From: Boletus sp. NGJ | Lineage: Eukaryota; Basidiomycota; Agaricomycetes; Boletales; Boletaceae | Assembly: GCA_019096195.1 (NCBI GenBank) | Contig: JAGTXK010000119.1 | Span: forward strand, 434,001-498,000 | Length of the DNA stretch: 64,000 bases | Reading direction: 5' to 3' | Shown: one piece after another, positions 34,687-45,343 of the stretch | Layout of the letters: each line of letters starts with the position of its first letter | How positions within the stretch are numbered: position 1 is the first letter of the stretch | Notes under the pieces: generated by a model | What the model saw: only the letters and a program-made list of their open reading frames with translations | Told to the model about the DNA's origin: nothing | The model's database searches: none | Program-made: the position numbers and the translations under genes

Positions 34687-35928
34687 GGGATCGAAGGTCG
34701 TGGCTTATAATCAAGCGTTGTACATGATTACAGTAAAATGTAACGGTGATTGCTCTAGGTACATCCTCTCAGTAGTACCGTTGCCTATACCAAGCAAGGT
34801 ATCTGCCGACGCGGTCGGCACTCCCCAGTCCAAAGCAGGGTTTAACAGTAAGCTGTTCACGTGACCAATAGCTCAGCTTCGTCTCTACGTCTAGGCTCGA
34901 CGACCCATTGATGGCCGGAAGAAAAATGAGATGATACAGTCAGCGCAGATCAGTTGGTTTCTTGAGGCGCTGACTCAGGCTGCGATGCCTGAGAAACCCT
35001 GCTGTAATTCAATCGCTTGTAAGTTTTTCGGACTATAGACTCGATTTCCAACACCGTGCGCGAGGTACAGTCCTTGATGGATAGCAGGTGCATGATGGAC
35101 TCGGGTGTCTGTTCAAGTCAAGTGTTGGACCGACGTGGGCCTTTCAACGTTGCCAACTTTGAACATCCGGGAGGGAATGTACATAGTATTTATAGGGGAT
35201 TGTACGTCTTCTCCACGGAATCTGTCAAGAGGATTTTCAACTAAATTACCTTAACCTTGCAGGGGGTTCAGACAGCTGCTAGCTGGTGTTGGAAATCAGT
35301 TTTGGTATACCTTGACGCTTGCACGCAGTACCCGACGAGGCTTTTCACCGTGTCTGCAGTTCTTCCGTGATCGAGGACTCTCTTGCGACAATGCTCGAAG
35401 AAGTGTTCCTGGCCTACTTCTACTGCGATTTTCGAATCAAGAGATCTACGAACACTGTCGACTCGGAGGCGATGCACTCCATTCTCGTCTAGTTGGTCAC
35501 CTATCTCTGTGCCGCCGCTATAGTCGACTCAGAAAATACAGGATTAACGTCCACACCTGGGCCTCCAAACGAGGTACTCTTCTACACCGTGTTGTGGTAG
35601 TCTGGTCGCCAGCCCCCGTCTAATGAGGCAAGCCGTCGATACACAATCAACATACCTTACTCTATAGCATATAATATGCCCACAGCGTGTCCTTCACTGA
35701 GTACCCAAACGAGGCCCATTCTGAACACATTCGGTCAGAAATGCATTTAGGCCAGCCGCCATAGAACTCGACAGGTCAGCCGTTCCAGACTGGACGGTCA
35801 GCCTCCAACCCCAAGGGTATAAAATCCCTCGCGTGTAGTCATCCAAGGTCAGCTTTTTCGTCGTTCTCTCTCTGGTCGTTCTCTCCCTTCCAACGCCCAG
35901 ATCAACGACTGAAATTGCCAACGCCATC
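34687..35928. other. Interval with no recognised gene
   Basis: About 1.2 kb. Frames of 60-105 codons on both strands (for example 35312-35623) show no domain. The last 110 bases hold the TATA box and leader of the next gene. Confidence 0.55.
35818..35824 (+). promoter_or_regulatory. TATA box of the orphan basic-protein gene
   Basis: TATAAAA lies 111 bases before the ATG at 35929 and is followed by a pyrimidine-rich leader, a typical fungal core promoter arrangement. Confidence 0.5.
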
Positions 35929-37510
35929 ATGACCCCCAAGGATGGGCATCTGCCATGCTCCGTACGTCGTTCCCATGCTACCTTGGATGACATTCGTTCA
36001 TGGAGCTAACTTGGAAACTTAGATGATGGCGAGACCCAAATCTTTCGTGGTCTGCAGCATTACCACGAAATGGTGCGTTCCAACGGCAAAGAAGACGCCA
36101 ATGCGGAAGCTGTCACGGATCCAGCCGGCGACGTCGACCAAGGAACGGCCGGCCGGCCCTCGTGGGGATCCGACGAAGCTGACGTCCCGACTTGGTTGTT
36201 TACCGACTGTCGTCCCAAAGGTGGACCTGCGCCGCCCCCCGCCTAAGCCGATGTTGATGTTAGTTCCGAACAAGACGACCAAGGTGCGGAAGTCGCCGCC
36301 TTTACCACTAGTGCCGTCTTTGTCCAAGAAGACGGTTGTCCCAAAGCCGTCGAAGATCGTGGCGAGGTTGAAGGAAGGCAAGCTCACGGGTGGGTACCCG
36401 GAACCAGTGAGGTCGACGCAGGACATGAATACGAAGGAACTCCCACCCCGACCCAGTTGCGTTCCGCGAGCTCGCACTTACCGGTCTCGTGTCGGCGTTA
36501 TGATGGCTGCTAAGGAGAAACAAGATGTCACGGTCAAGGTTTCCACTACTGGTCCTCGCAACCCAGTAATGGCTCGCCAAAAGGTGTCCGTCAACATTGG
36601 CACCAGCAGGGCTGCAGGGCGCGTCAAGGTTACGGAAACCTTCGTCGAGAAAGCTATGGTGGCTGGCACCTATCGCACTGGGGCGCCGACCACGAATAGG
36701 TGGCTGACAACACGAAAGGCGTTTGCCTATCCACATGCTGTCGAGCCAGCAGTCCACATCGCGTTGTCACGACCGGGATCTCCAGATCTGTCTTCTTTCC
36801 CATCGCAGAGCTGGATAACCATCGATGTAGATCTCAAACAGAACAAGGGACCGACACAGATCTGTGGCAACGAGACGCTCTCCAGCATGGACGACGTGCC
36901 GAACCCAGGTGTTGCAGGAACGGCCAAGGGTTCGTGTGGAAGTTCCGAGCCCGAGTCTGTTTCTTCCTCCCCTACATCATCGCCGTCCCCGACGTTCGTT
37001 GAAACCACGGAGAGTCTATCAGGGCCTATAATTGGATTGGACGGTACTGTCAAGATCAGCACGCCAACCAAAAAGCCATCTAACAAGGTTTCGCACACGG
37101 TTTGCGCTGCGACGATCATCTCGCGCTCTGGGACTGGTACCTCAAAGGGCCAAACTCATGAAGGTGATGGACAGAAGCCACCACCCTCGCCCACCAAGAT
37201 TTCGGACACTATGAACAGAACCCGAATGATGGTCCGTGGTGCCGTTGAAATCGCGCGGGACTTCTTCTCGCCTTCGCGACGTAAGTTGCGTTCCGGTCCC
37301 GAGACCACTACCTTCAAGTCAGGGGGTACCAATGTGTCACGGATTCGAAAACTGTTTATTCCTCCGCTCGACAAGGATGCGAAGGTATCAAAGAATCCGA
37401 CGACGCAGAACGAGAACGAGATGCCTAGAGCGAGACAGGTGGCGAGTGATGGTGTTGCGATTGTCACGAAGGTCAGGACGTCCAGTTCAGACAGTCCTGG
37501 TCAAGTTTGA
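35929..37510 (+). CDS. Orphan basic, Pro/Ser/Thr/Lys-rich protein
   Basis: A short first exon (35929-35961, MTPKDGHLPCS) splices in phase (intron 35962-36022, gtacgt...cttag) to a 495-codon open frame, giving 506 residues. I recognise no domain. Composition is rich in Lys, Arg, Pro, Ser and Thr, with clusters such as KPSKIVARLKEGK, SSSPTSSPSPTF and SPSRRKLRSG. It has no signal peptide or membrane helix and is probably largely disordered. A 1.5 kb stop-free frame with a TATA box and a consistent intron supports a real gene. An overlapping antisense frame of 152 codons (36019-36477) is the chief doubt. It lies between the two IRG-like gene copies and is not itself duplicated. Confidence 0.5.
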
Positions 37511-39096
37511 ACCGTGGAGACGCGTGGGTAGAGGTGGGTGATATGCGGTATGGTGAGGTTTGAGTGCATTTATTTTATTTTGTTTTTCCTTTCATTTTCC
37601 ACTTTTTTTCGTGGATTTCTTTCTTCTTCCGTGGCTTCCGTTTGCGGCCTCATCTCCCTCTGACGTCGGGTCCCTGGACTTGACCGACGCCCACAAGGCG
37701 ACTTCCTGCGCCTTTTCACACCATCCCCGGGCCCACAACTACATCGGAGGTAGGTCTAGTCAACTGCCGTTCCGAGTATCACCGAGCTCCTCACACAAGC
37801 CCTCTATAATGCCCCATCGGTCACCGTTTGACGACATCGATTAAGCCACTTGTACTAGCTGGTACCCCTCTCGCCAACGACTCTCTCGCCCCTGTTGACC
37901 TTGGATGCACCTGATGGTATGACTCTCCCATCTATTCACACTATGACTCACTCTTCGACCTTTCTCAGCTTCAAATATCGTGCCTAGTTAGTTTCCGACC
38001 GTGTTGGGTATTCGCATCCCTCCGAACTGATCGATACGTCAAAGACCACTGTTTATGTTCCTTGGCGACATCCCTCCATCCTACCAAGTTTCCGAGGGTA
38101 CGTTCTCTCCAACATTCCGAATACCGACTGTTTCTTCGACCCTTAACAACATCGACACTATCAACGCAAGACTCGCGCATACCTCAGATCTCTCCGAAAA
38201 GCCAAGCATCGATTGTCCCTCCACTCCGACGACCTCGTCGCCGTTTGCATACACCCTAGTGCCTCCCAGTCTCAGATCCAGCAGAATCGCCACCAGCATG
38301 AACGTCCACCACGCCCACCACTTGCACCCCCTTCCTTCATGACGACACCTTCTCCCTTCCTCTTTCCTGACAGCCTGCACATGCCTTTTCTCCAGCACGC
38401 CCAATTTAGGGCGCGGGGAATGGTTGCAGGCGGTGGTGGCGAATTGGTGTTCTCGCTCGGGCCAGGTTTGACTGATCGGTGCCTGCCTATCTTTTGAGGC
38501 TACACATGCAATGTATCCCGCGGCGAGGTTCGGTACGGACGATGCGACAACGATGATGGCAGACTCGGCTCGGGACGGGTTTGCGCGAGTCCGAACGGCG
38601 ATGGTTGAGACGCGTTGGACAAGGTTGACGGTATATGACAGTTGGAGACTTGGACGAAGTAGGCGAGGTCGATGGTAAGGGAACAACGCGGGTCCTTTCG
38701 AGGTCGACCAAGCGCGATTTTTTCGATCCTGCGGGACTCGGTCAAGTTGGATGACGTCAAAGTATGAATGTTGAAGCTGGGTTGGACATGGTCGACGGAT
38801 TGGGGCGATATTTGGCGACGTTCATGGCGATGTCGAGGTGCGGTGGTTGAAGCCGGACAACGCTCGATGTCCATTCGTGGGCTGTCTTCCGGACTCGTGA
38901 TGAGTGGTTTGGACGGAACTGGGTTCGGTGCGAAGTCGAGTTCAGGAGATGTCTCGGGTGACCCTTGCCTCAATCCCTTGACCTCCCTTACGGCGTTGGA
39001 GTCAAGCATTCGGAAGGTCATCTGGTCCTTTTCTTCATTGTTCTTTTTCACGGCCAGTTTGACTCATTTTCTTCTTCTTCTTTCCCTCTTCTCAAT
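37511..39096. other. Interval before repeat copy 2
   Basis: About 1.6 kb. Overlapping frames of 130-200 codons occur on both strands (for example minus 38500-39051, Ser/Pro-rich, and plus 38055-38342), but none has a domain or clear splicing. It may contain an unknown small gene that I cannot define. Confidence 0.45.
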
Positions 39097-39247
39097 GCAT
39101 CAGCCTGAAATAATGCTGGGAGCATCACGATCTATTCCAAGATGTACACTTCACCACCACCCCACATAGAGAGCAAACATAAGTACTACGTGTCGAGTTC
39201 TGATGCTGTAAAAGTTGTCTCTCGACCCCAAATCAATCTCGTGGATC

Positions 39248-40639
39248 TCATTCCTCAGCCTGAGAAACCCGCTTCCTGTACACTTGGTTGACAAGGTCGT
39301 TGAGCAGGTCTACTTCATCGATCGTCTTCTTCGACATCTTACGCAGCAAGATGTCCAACAGACTGTTGTTGGAGACAATGTAGACACGCTGGTCTGGGAG
39401 GTTGGCATCCTTCAAGTTAGTCTGAACAGTCTTCCTCGTCTCCTCGATGAATATTTTGCGTGCGGCCTTGCGCAACTCGTCGCGACGCTCGACTTCTTTT
39501 TCGTCACCTCCTTCGCTATCATATCCCATATCTATCATGATATTGCGGATGTGTTGGTCGGCTTTCGAACGGATAATATACGTTGGGATGTTGTATCGCC
39601 TCGCGTTAACGAGGATGGCAATATCCGTCATGGTGAAACGATTGTCAAATAGCACGAGTATGCAGTCAAAGACATACAGTCCTTGCTCGTTGAAGTACTG
39701 CCAGTCGCGACATTTGATGGTACCCGCACCGGGAAGGTCGTACCAGACGAATGGGTTCTCAGGATTGGCATCTAGGTACCTGGCCATCTCAAGTGTCGTC
39801 TCTGTGACTCCTACAGCGGCTGCACCCGCATCTCGGCCGGTTAAGCCACGGAAGGCATTAACAAGGGAAGACTTTCCACTACCAGAGATGCCGGCGACAG
39901 CGAAATGGAAACGATCTTCCCTGTACTGGACGCGCCTCTTGGCGGCGGCAAGTTCTGCTGGAGTGGGCGTCACGACGGGCTGGATACCCTCCTTCAAACG
40001 TCTTTCGGCTTCTTCCTTGGCCACGTTTGCTTTCCTGGTCTCTTCGGCAGCTTTGCGGGCCGCCTCCTCAGCACGAGTCTTGCCGGCCTCGGCCTTGCGG
40101 CGCTGTTCATCCGCAGCCTTTTGTGCTTTCTTCGCCTTTCCCTTGGCAGCTGCCGCTGCCCTCTCTGCATCCTTGCGTATCTTCTTGGAACGTTTGCGTG
40201 CTTCCTCAGACTCCCGCGCAAGCTTCGCAGCCTCCTCCCTGGCAGTGTTGGCAGCCACCTCAGTGACCTCCTGAGCACGCCTCGCAGCACTCGCAACCTC
40301 CTCCATCTGGGCCTTCATCCGCTTTACTTCCTCCGCAGCTCGCGCGGCTGCTTGTGTAGCTTCTTCCTGGCGCACCTGAGCTTGAATCCGATCTTGTTCG
40401 GCTCTTCGCTGGATTTGTTCGGAGAGCTCTTGAGCCACTCTGGCAGCCTGTTCGGCTTGTTCCCGAGCTTGCTCAGCCTCATGGCGTGCTTGGATGTGAG
40501 CGAGAGTGGGGTTTTCTCTGTCTGGAGGACGGAAAGCACAGGTCAAGAGAATTGCAGCCAAGCCAATCATGGGTGCAAGCACGGCCCCAATCACGGGTAC
40601 TAGCACGGGTCCAATCATGGGTGCTAAAACATTTCCCAT
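39248..40639 (-). CDS. IRG-like GTPase with octad-repeat N-terminus and long charged helix, copy 2
   Basis: A paralogue of the gene at 27043-28434, also 463 codons from the conserved ATG at 40639 and also a single exon. I count about ten amino-acid differences. Eight lie in residues 39-190 or so of the helical region (for example FRPAD to FRPPD, QERAQQ to QELSEQ, EQDGIQ to EQDRIQ, RVRQ to QVRQ) or elsewhere in the helix. One is at the helix-G domain junction (RRLRE to RRLKE). Only one (GREAG to GRDAG) falls inside the G domain. The octad N-terminus, the P-loop GISGSGKSS, DLPGAGT and RSKAD are unchanged. The frame is intact and the TATA box is kept, so both copies are probably functional genes. 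The open frame extends further upstream, but that extension lacks a counterpart in copy 1. Confidence 0.85.
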   Translation of the reverse strand: MGNVLAPMIGPVLVPVIGAVLAPMIGLAAILLTCAFRPPDRENPTLAHIQARHEAEQAREQAEQAARVAQELSEQIQRRAEQDRIQAQVRQEEATQAAARAAEEVKRMKAQMEEVASAARRAQEVTEVAANTAREEAAKLARESEEARKRSKKIRKDAERAAAAAKGKAKKAQKAADEQRRKAEAGKTRAEEAARKAAEETRKANVAKEEAERRLKEGIQPVVTPTPAELAAAKRRVQYREDRFHFAVAGISGSGKSSLVNAFRGLTGRDAGAAAVGVTETTLEMARYLDANPENPFVWYDLPGAGTIKCRDWQYFNEQGLYVFDCILVLFDNRFTMTDIAILVNARRYNIPTYIIRSKADQHIRNIMIDMGYDSEGGDEKEVERRDELRKAARKIFIEETRKTVQTNLKDANLPDQRVYIVSNNSLLDILLRKMSKKTIDEVDLLNDLVNQVYRKRVSQAEE

Positions 40640-42560
40640 GATGCAAAGTCTATCGAAATCGCTCAAAAAGGAGAGCGAGGTGTAGAAAATCGGCGTGTAT
40701 CGATGATCTAGACGGGGTGTGGACGGGTGGACGATGGGAATGAGAAACGTTATATAACGTTCGCTTCCAACAGCGAGATGTGGTACGACGAGCGTGTGAG
40801 TGTTAGCAGAAGACACCCTGGACCCATGGCCGAAGTCCTCGAGACTCAAACCACGAGCTTAAACGTTCATCTAAGAAGAGTGCCTGTGATAGAAGTTACA
40901 CGTAGTCCCTGTCTCGATAAACGAAGCTTACCTCGAGTCTAGCCCCGGGGTCTTGGGTTGTCGGTTGCTCGAAAGCCGCAGTCATGCAGACAGCATCTTG
41001 AGACACTAGCAAGCACGATGGACCCACTGACTTCTATGGGTGAAATCCAATCCAGGCCTAGGATATTATGCACGGGATTTCGACGGAAGTGCCAGATCTG
41101 CAGGACTAAAGTTTGATGAAGCTGCGGTGATTCAACAAAGGCGTGAAGTGATCTGCGCCGACCGAAATAGGAGTCACACGCGAACGTGTGAGACAGGTCA
41201 GACATGTCAGTATTGCGTATGTATCGCCAATGCTTACAAAGTGCGTGATACTATCATAAGTCATCTGGCCAGAGGCACCAAGCCCATTGCAGAGAGGAAG
41301 GCATGAAGGTGGATGGTAGATGGTGGGAATGGGTAGGCATGATGGTGAAACATCGCCGTCCACGTCGTCGTCGAGCTGTTGCATGACTTGCTCTCTTTAC
41401 CGTTGAGCTTCGTGGGTATAAGGCGTTTCAGAGGTATCGGGGCTTTGGGTATCGCGTATCTTGTCAGCGCCGGGCTGAGTAACATTGGTGTGAGCAGTGG
41501 TAGGAGAGGCTCATTGGTCTGAAGTTCTTGACCGTCGTTTCTCTGCACCATGTCAGACGGGTCAAGGCAGCAATCGAGACAACTGCGAGTGTGCTCGACG
41601 AGAGGAGGCAGAGAACACAAATTTCCTACATAGACTTCACGCCGTTAGACGACTACGTAAACGAGCGGCAGCAAGGAAACATTATACTTTCCAGTGTCAT
41701 CTGCCTCGAAACGCCGAGCGACGCTTACAAGGACTCGCGCCTTCTGGGCTCTCGTCGCCGCAGGCCAACTGGCAGATTTGAACAAACACGGCTATCGTCT
41801 TGAACCGTGGCAATCTCTCTGCCACCTGAACGCGGCCAGCCAGCTCAGACTGGAGGTGAATCGTTTTGCGAGCGGAGTCCGGTTCGGACCCTCGCCGGGA
41901 AGTTCTTGAAGCGGATAGCCTTGCTTCATGTCGTCTTGTTGTACGACCGGCCTGGCTCTGCACGCTGCGAACGGTCGTTGACCGATCTTTCTGAAAGGCT
42001 ACTATTCGCTCGCACAAGTCGCGCTTCGGCTTCGGCTTCCTGGCCATGGGCCAATGCAGCTGTTTGTATGCCTCCAACGACGGTGATGCGATCCTTGAGT
42101 GAGATGACTTCAATGATGATAACCCGGACGACAAGTACACTGTCAAGTTTGATATCGAGCTCGCATGTCAGTGGTCGATCAGATCCAACATCAGCGCCAG
42201 TCACAACATGGATTACTCAACTACTAGTACACGTACACAGCACCAAGTGTTCTAATGCTACTACTTCACAAACATTATTCTACGTCGACATCGTCAAACT
42301 TCAAGGTGTATGCATGCCTCTGTGATATGTGTCGCCAATGCTCGCAGCCGCTGCTCACCATCATCTTCAAGGACATCACAGTCCCACTACTCCTGTGGGA
42401 TTAGTCTGAACTCAGGATCGTCGAAAACGTGTTGGGGAGTCATGCAGCCTGTTGCACTTTCAAACTCGTAGAAACAAAACAGAGCTTGGTCCCCATTGCA
42501 CTAATGTCATAGAGGGAAGGAAGGGATGCATCCTCTGAAGGAAGGCAATTAACACTAAGA
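40640..42560. other. Upstream part of repeat copy 2 and flanking DNA
   Basis: No supported gene. The minus-strand frame shared with copy 1 (start MVQRNDGQELQTNEP, within 41261-41620) is discussed in the findings. From 41923 to 42560 I see nothing recognisable. Confidence 0.5.
40749..40758 (-). promoter_or_regulatory. TATA box of IRG-like gene 2
   Basis: GTTATATAAC, at the same place (about 115 bases upstream of the ATG) as in copy 1. Confidence 0.6.
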
Positions 42561-42866
42561 TCATGAGATCACAATCTGCAACACACCTAATATAGACAAA
42601 TCAAACATGGGGCAGCGAATCTGCCTGTTGGCTGCCACACGTGCCGCATTGAATGGCAAACGGTGAGGAAGCTTGACCTGTAAGACGAGCACCGGTTGCT
42701 GATAGAGGGTGACTTCAAGTGAGATGATGTTGTCTGCAGCGCTTTCATACTTGATCGGTATGTAGTTGGCTGAGACAATGAAATCAGTGTCTGCAGAGAA
42801 TAGAGTATTGAGCAGTTTGTTGTAGAAGCCAATGTACTGGCTCTTGCGAGTGAGAGAATCCTGAGA
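42561..42866 (-). pseudogene. Fragment resembling a PD-(D/E)xK nuclease-like domain
   Basis: The minus-strand frame begins after a good acceptor site (gtctcag) and reads YIGFYNKLLNTLF, DFIVSANYIPIKYESAADNI, then ISLEVTLYQQPVLVLQVKLP and RVAANRQIR. The order Asp, then a strand ending in (E/Q)-V-K, then a helix with Gln/Arg, resembles the REase-like fold present in a family of agaricomycete proteins with VLIIEVK at this place. Here Glu is replaced by Gln, and no upstream exons with a start are clear. It may be a remnant or the end of an unresolved gene. Family assignment is by pattern only. Confidence 0.35.
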
Positions 42867-42869
42867 CAC

Positions 42870-43939
42870 CGACCAAGGTTGTGGTTATTGTTGAAGGCCA
42901 AGGCATGATGACGGTTTTGAACAAGCGACCTGCAGTTAAATAAATAACATGTGGCCCCTATCCAATAGAGGTACACCTTGTTCCCACATCCCCTATACCC
43001 GCATAAGATATGATCGCGCAGGGTACGTGACGCTCGTACTCGACACTCGACGGTGCCAATCGCGCATAGACACAGGATGACGCGCATGTCCCCCGTGCAC
43101 GGATGCGCCGCATTACTTGAGGAATGAACCGGTGCAAGAATGCCAGCCTGAGTGCAGACCGTCCGTCTGAGACCACATCCCCTTACCGTTACCAAGGACC
43201 CGACCTACCTTGGTGCACTACACACCGAAGAAAAATCTGGCAAAGAAGGCGTGTCCTTCATGATCAAACGTATCCTCCAACTCTACCTTCGCAGGCCACA
43301 TGGCCCACATTACATAAAGGAAGAGAGCAAAAAAAACTCTCGTGCACAAGCGCGCACAGGAACGAAAACGGGGGTGAAAAACGGGTACGGGGATGCCACG
43401 CGCGGGCATGAGAGAGAATCAAAGAGTGGATGCGTCAAAGCAAAAGGACAAATGCCATGACAGGTTGGCGTCATGCACTCCTGCAAGATGTCACGTCATA
43501 AACTAGCAAACGCACTGCATAATACGAGTGTGTGATCGAGTGAAAGGACTCGGTCCCGGCCGTGTATCCCAACCTTTCCGAAGAAGAAAAAAAGAGTCCG
43601 AGGTGAATTGAATCATGGAGTATCAATGTGGGTATCTCGATCAACTTCGAACCGAATTCGAAGCCGAGCTATGGGATACATGTCAGTTGCCAGACTCGAG
43701 CCAGGCGCATGTACACGTACGATGGGGTCCGGATTGGTCATGAAGCACTAATCCGTCAGCCGGACGAGCAGCGAGGACTTGCCTTGTGCCGCATCGCCTA
43801 GGAGTTATCACGAGTCTGAGTAGGACATATGTCCGAGACGACCAATACAGACCGGTGGTGATCAACTTGAAGACATGATGCCATGTTATGCCAGCCATAG
43901 GAATGTGAGAGAGAGATAACAAGTAACAGTCACTTTTGC
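42870..43939. other. Interval with no recognised gene
   Basis: About 1.1 kb. It may contain 5' exons belonging to the nuclease-like fragment, but I could not join them. An A-rich stretch is at about 43329-43336. Confidence 0.5.
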
Positions 43940-44500
43940 TCTCAGGCCAAACCTGTGCCTGGGCGAACATCAGATAGGCCATGAACCAGGTAATTGCGAC
44001 ATGCAATCGTAATAACTCGTTGCAGCGTCCGATGAGTGAACGCTCGACAGAGTCACCAGAAAGCAGTCTAGTGCGTGCGCCGTGCGATGCGCACCCAGGG
44101 CTTGATGACCAACAATTGAGGTAGTCACCTGCATCGCACGGTAACTTGCATATATATCCCGATGACAGTGCCAGAGGGAAATGTTGGCGTTAAACATACA
44201 GATCTCCCCCACTCTGTGGAAGATATCACCCGTATTCATACTTCGATGAGTGCTTGCAGACGGCATCGATTTGTTGAATAGTTGCATCGATACTAGTAGA
44301 TTCCAATATGGCAGCCTTTCGTTTGGGAGAACTTGACCGCTTGTGCATCCGCTCGGAGTCCCTGTTCAAATGCGTTCGATGATAGATGACACTCGCATTG
44401 TTATACGAGACGCTTACCTGGGCCGTCACAGTCGGCTCACTCGTCAAATTCGCATCGTGCAGAGCAAACACGGAAGAGAACAGCCGTTTCAAGTCCCACA
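43940..44500 (-). pseudogene. Second HET-family gene remnant, related to 20830-21100
   Basis: The minus strand reads LKRLFSSVFALHDANLTSEP, then a donor site gtaagcgtct. After a 55-base intron come RMHKRSSSPKRKA and YEYG. The plus strand at 20930-21090 has the same layout: a donor gtaagcgtct, a short intron, MHEQYTSSPERKA and RYEYG, with bases such as ATCGATGCAACT-ATTCAACAAAT and AAGCACTCATCGA-TATGAATACGG in common. The downstream HET core (SHRWGE, TCCIDK) is not found here. It is therefore a broken relative or a shared 5' module. Confidence 0.55.
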
Positions 44501-45343
44501 GACCGTGACCGTACTACTTGCCATGTGTGACTTGGACTTTGGTCCAATGAGGGCTTTGATATCGAGCTCGTGGGCCAATCTTGTCTTTTCGAGGTTTCAT
44601 GCCAGTGCCAGCACGTGGTCGATCAGAATGGTTCAACATCAACGTCTGAGCGCCTATCCCAACTTGAACTTCGTGGTTTGCGAGTCCGACTCGTCATGTC
44701 GCCAAACACCGTCTCCAAGTCCAAGCATTTTTTTTTCTTCTTTGGCAATTATACAACTTCTTCACACATATGATTATCCGTGAAGTACGATCGCAACGGT
44801 GGCTCATAGGGAGGAGCGGGTGATGTACACGCTACGTTCTGGCAGGTGTGTACATTGTAGGAGTGAGGATTTGGGCGAAAGCCCTGGAGGGCTTTCCGGC
44901 CCGACGCACTGTGAGGGCGAGCGATCTGCGAGGGTCCGGGGATGGGCACCAAGCAGGTCACTGAGCGAGCCCTCGAGTGATGTGCGACGGACAAGCATGG
45001 ATTGGACGTTGGACCTGCCAGAGGGAGTGGTGGGTGGGTGCGAAAACGAGGAGCACGCGAGGCGTTCGATGCGAGGGAGCCAGCTCGCTGGCAAGTGACG
45101 CTGCCACCTGTGACTACCTTCTAGGAAATCACGTACCGCGACAGCCTAGGTAGTGATATTTATCTCTAACTTGCCCTCAGACCATTTCAAGTTCGCAGCC
45201 CTTACCTCTTCGCGCAAAGGTATGCAATGCATGCAGACTCTTAGTTTTATCCTGACCTGACCAGACAATGCATAATAGGTAGAACTACCACGATGGATAT
45301 GGAGCACCAATCAATGTAAACCTTTTTTTTTCTCCAAAACAAC
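44501..45343. other. 3' flank of the NLR-like gene
   Basis: No supported gene. Frames 44799-45098 (plus) and 44804-45094 (minus) overlap each other and lack domains. Confidence 0.5.

Larger units (their letters stand above)
39097..41922. repeat. Large direct repeat, copy 2 (carries IRG-like GTPase gene 2)
   Basis: Second copy of 26895-29750 in the same orientation, about 9.3 kb further on. It shares the left border GCATCAGCCTGAAATAATGC and fades near GGGAAGTTCTT. The upstream part has several small insertions and deletions relative to copy 1. Confidence 0.9.

Noticed and set aside
36019-36477. 152-codon minus frame opposite the orphan gene.
   Set aside because: It has no promoter or domain. 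The plus frame is three times longer, with a TATA box and an intron.
40640-40849. Upstream extension of the second IRG-like frame (70 more codons).
   Set aside because: Copy 1 has no matching extension, the extension crosses the TATA box, and the ATG at 40639 is the one conserved in both copies.
42587-43195. 202-codon minus frame overlapping the nuclease-like fragment.
   Set aside because: It starts from a non-ATG codon, is rich in Ser, Cys and Arg, and lacks a domain; the shorter overlapping frame has recognisable structure.
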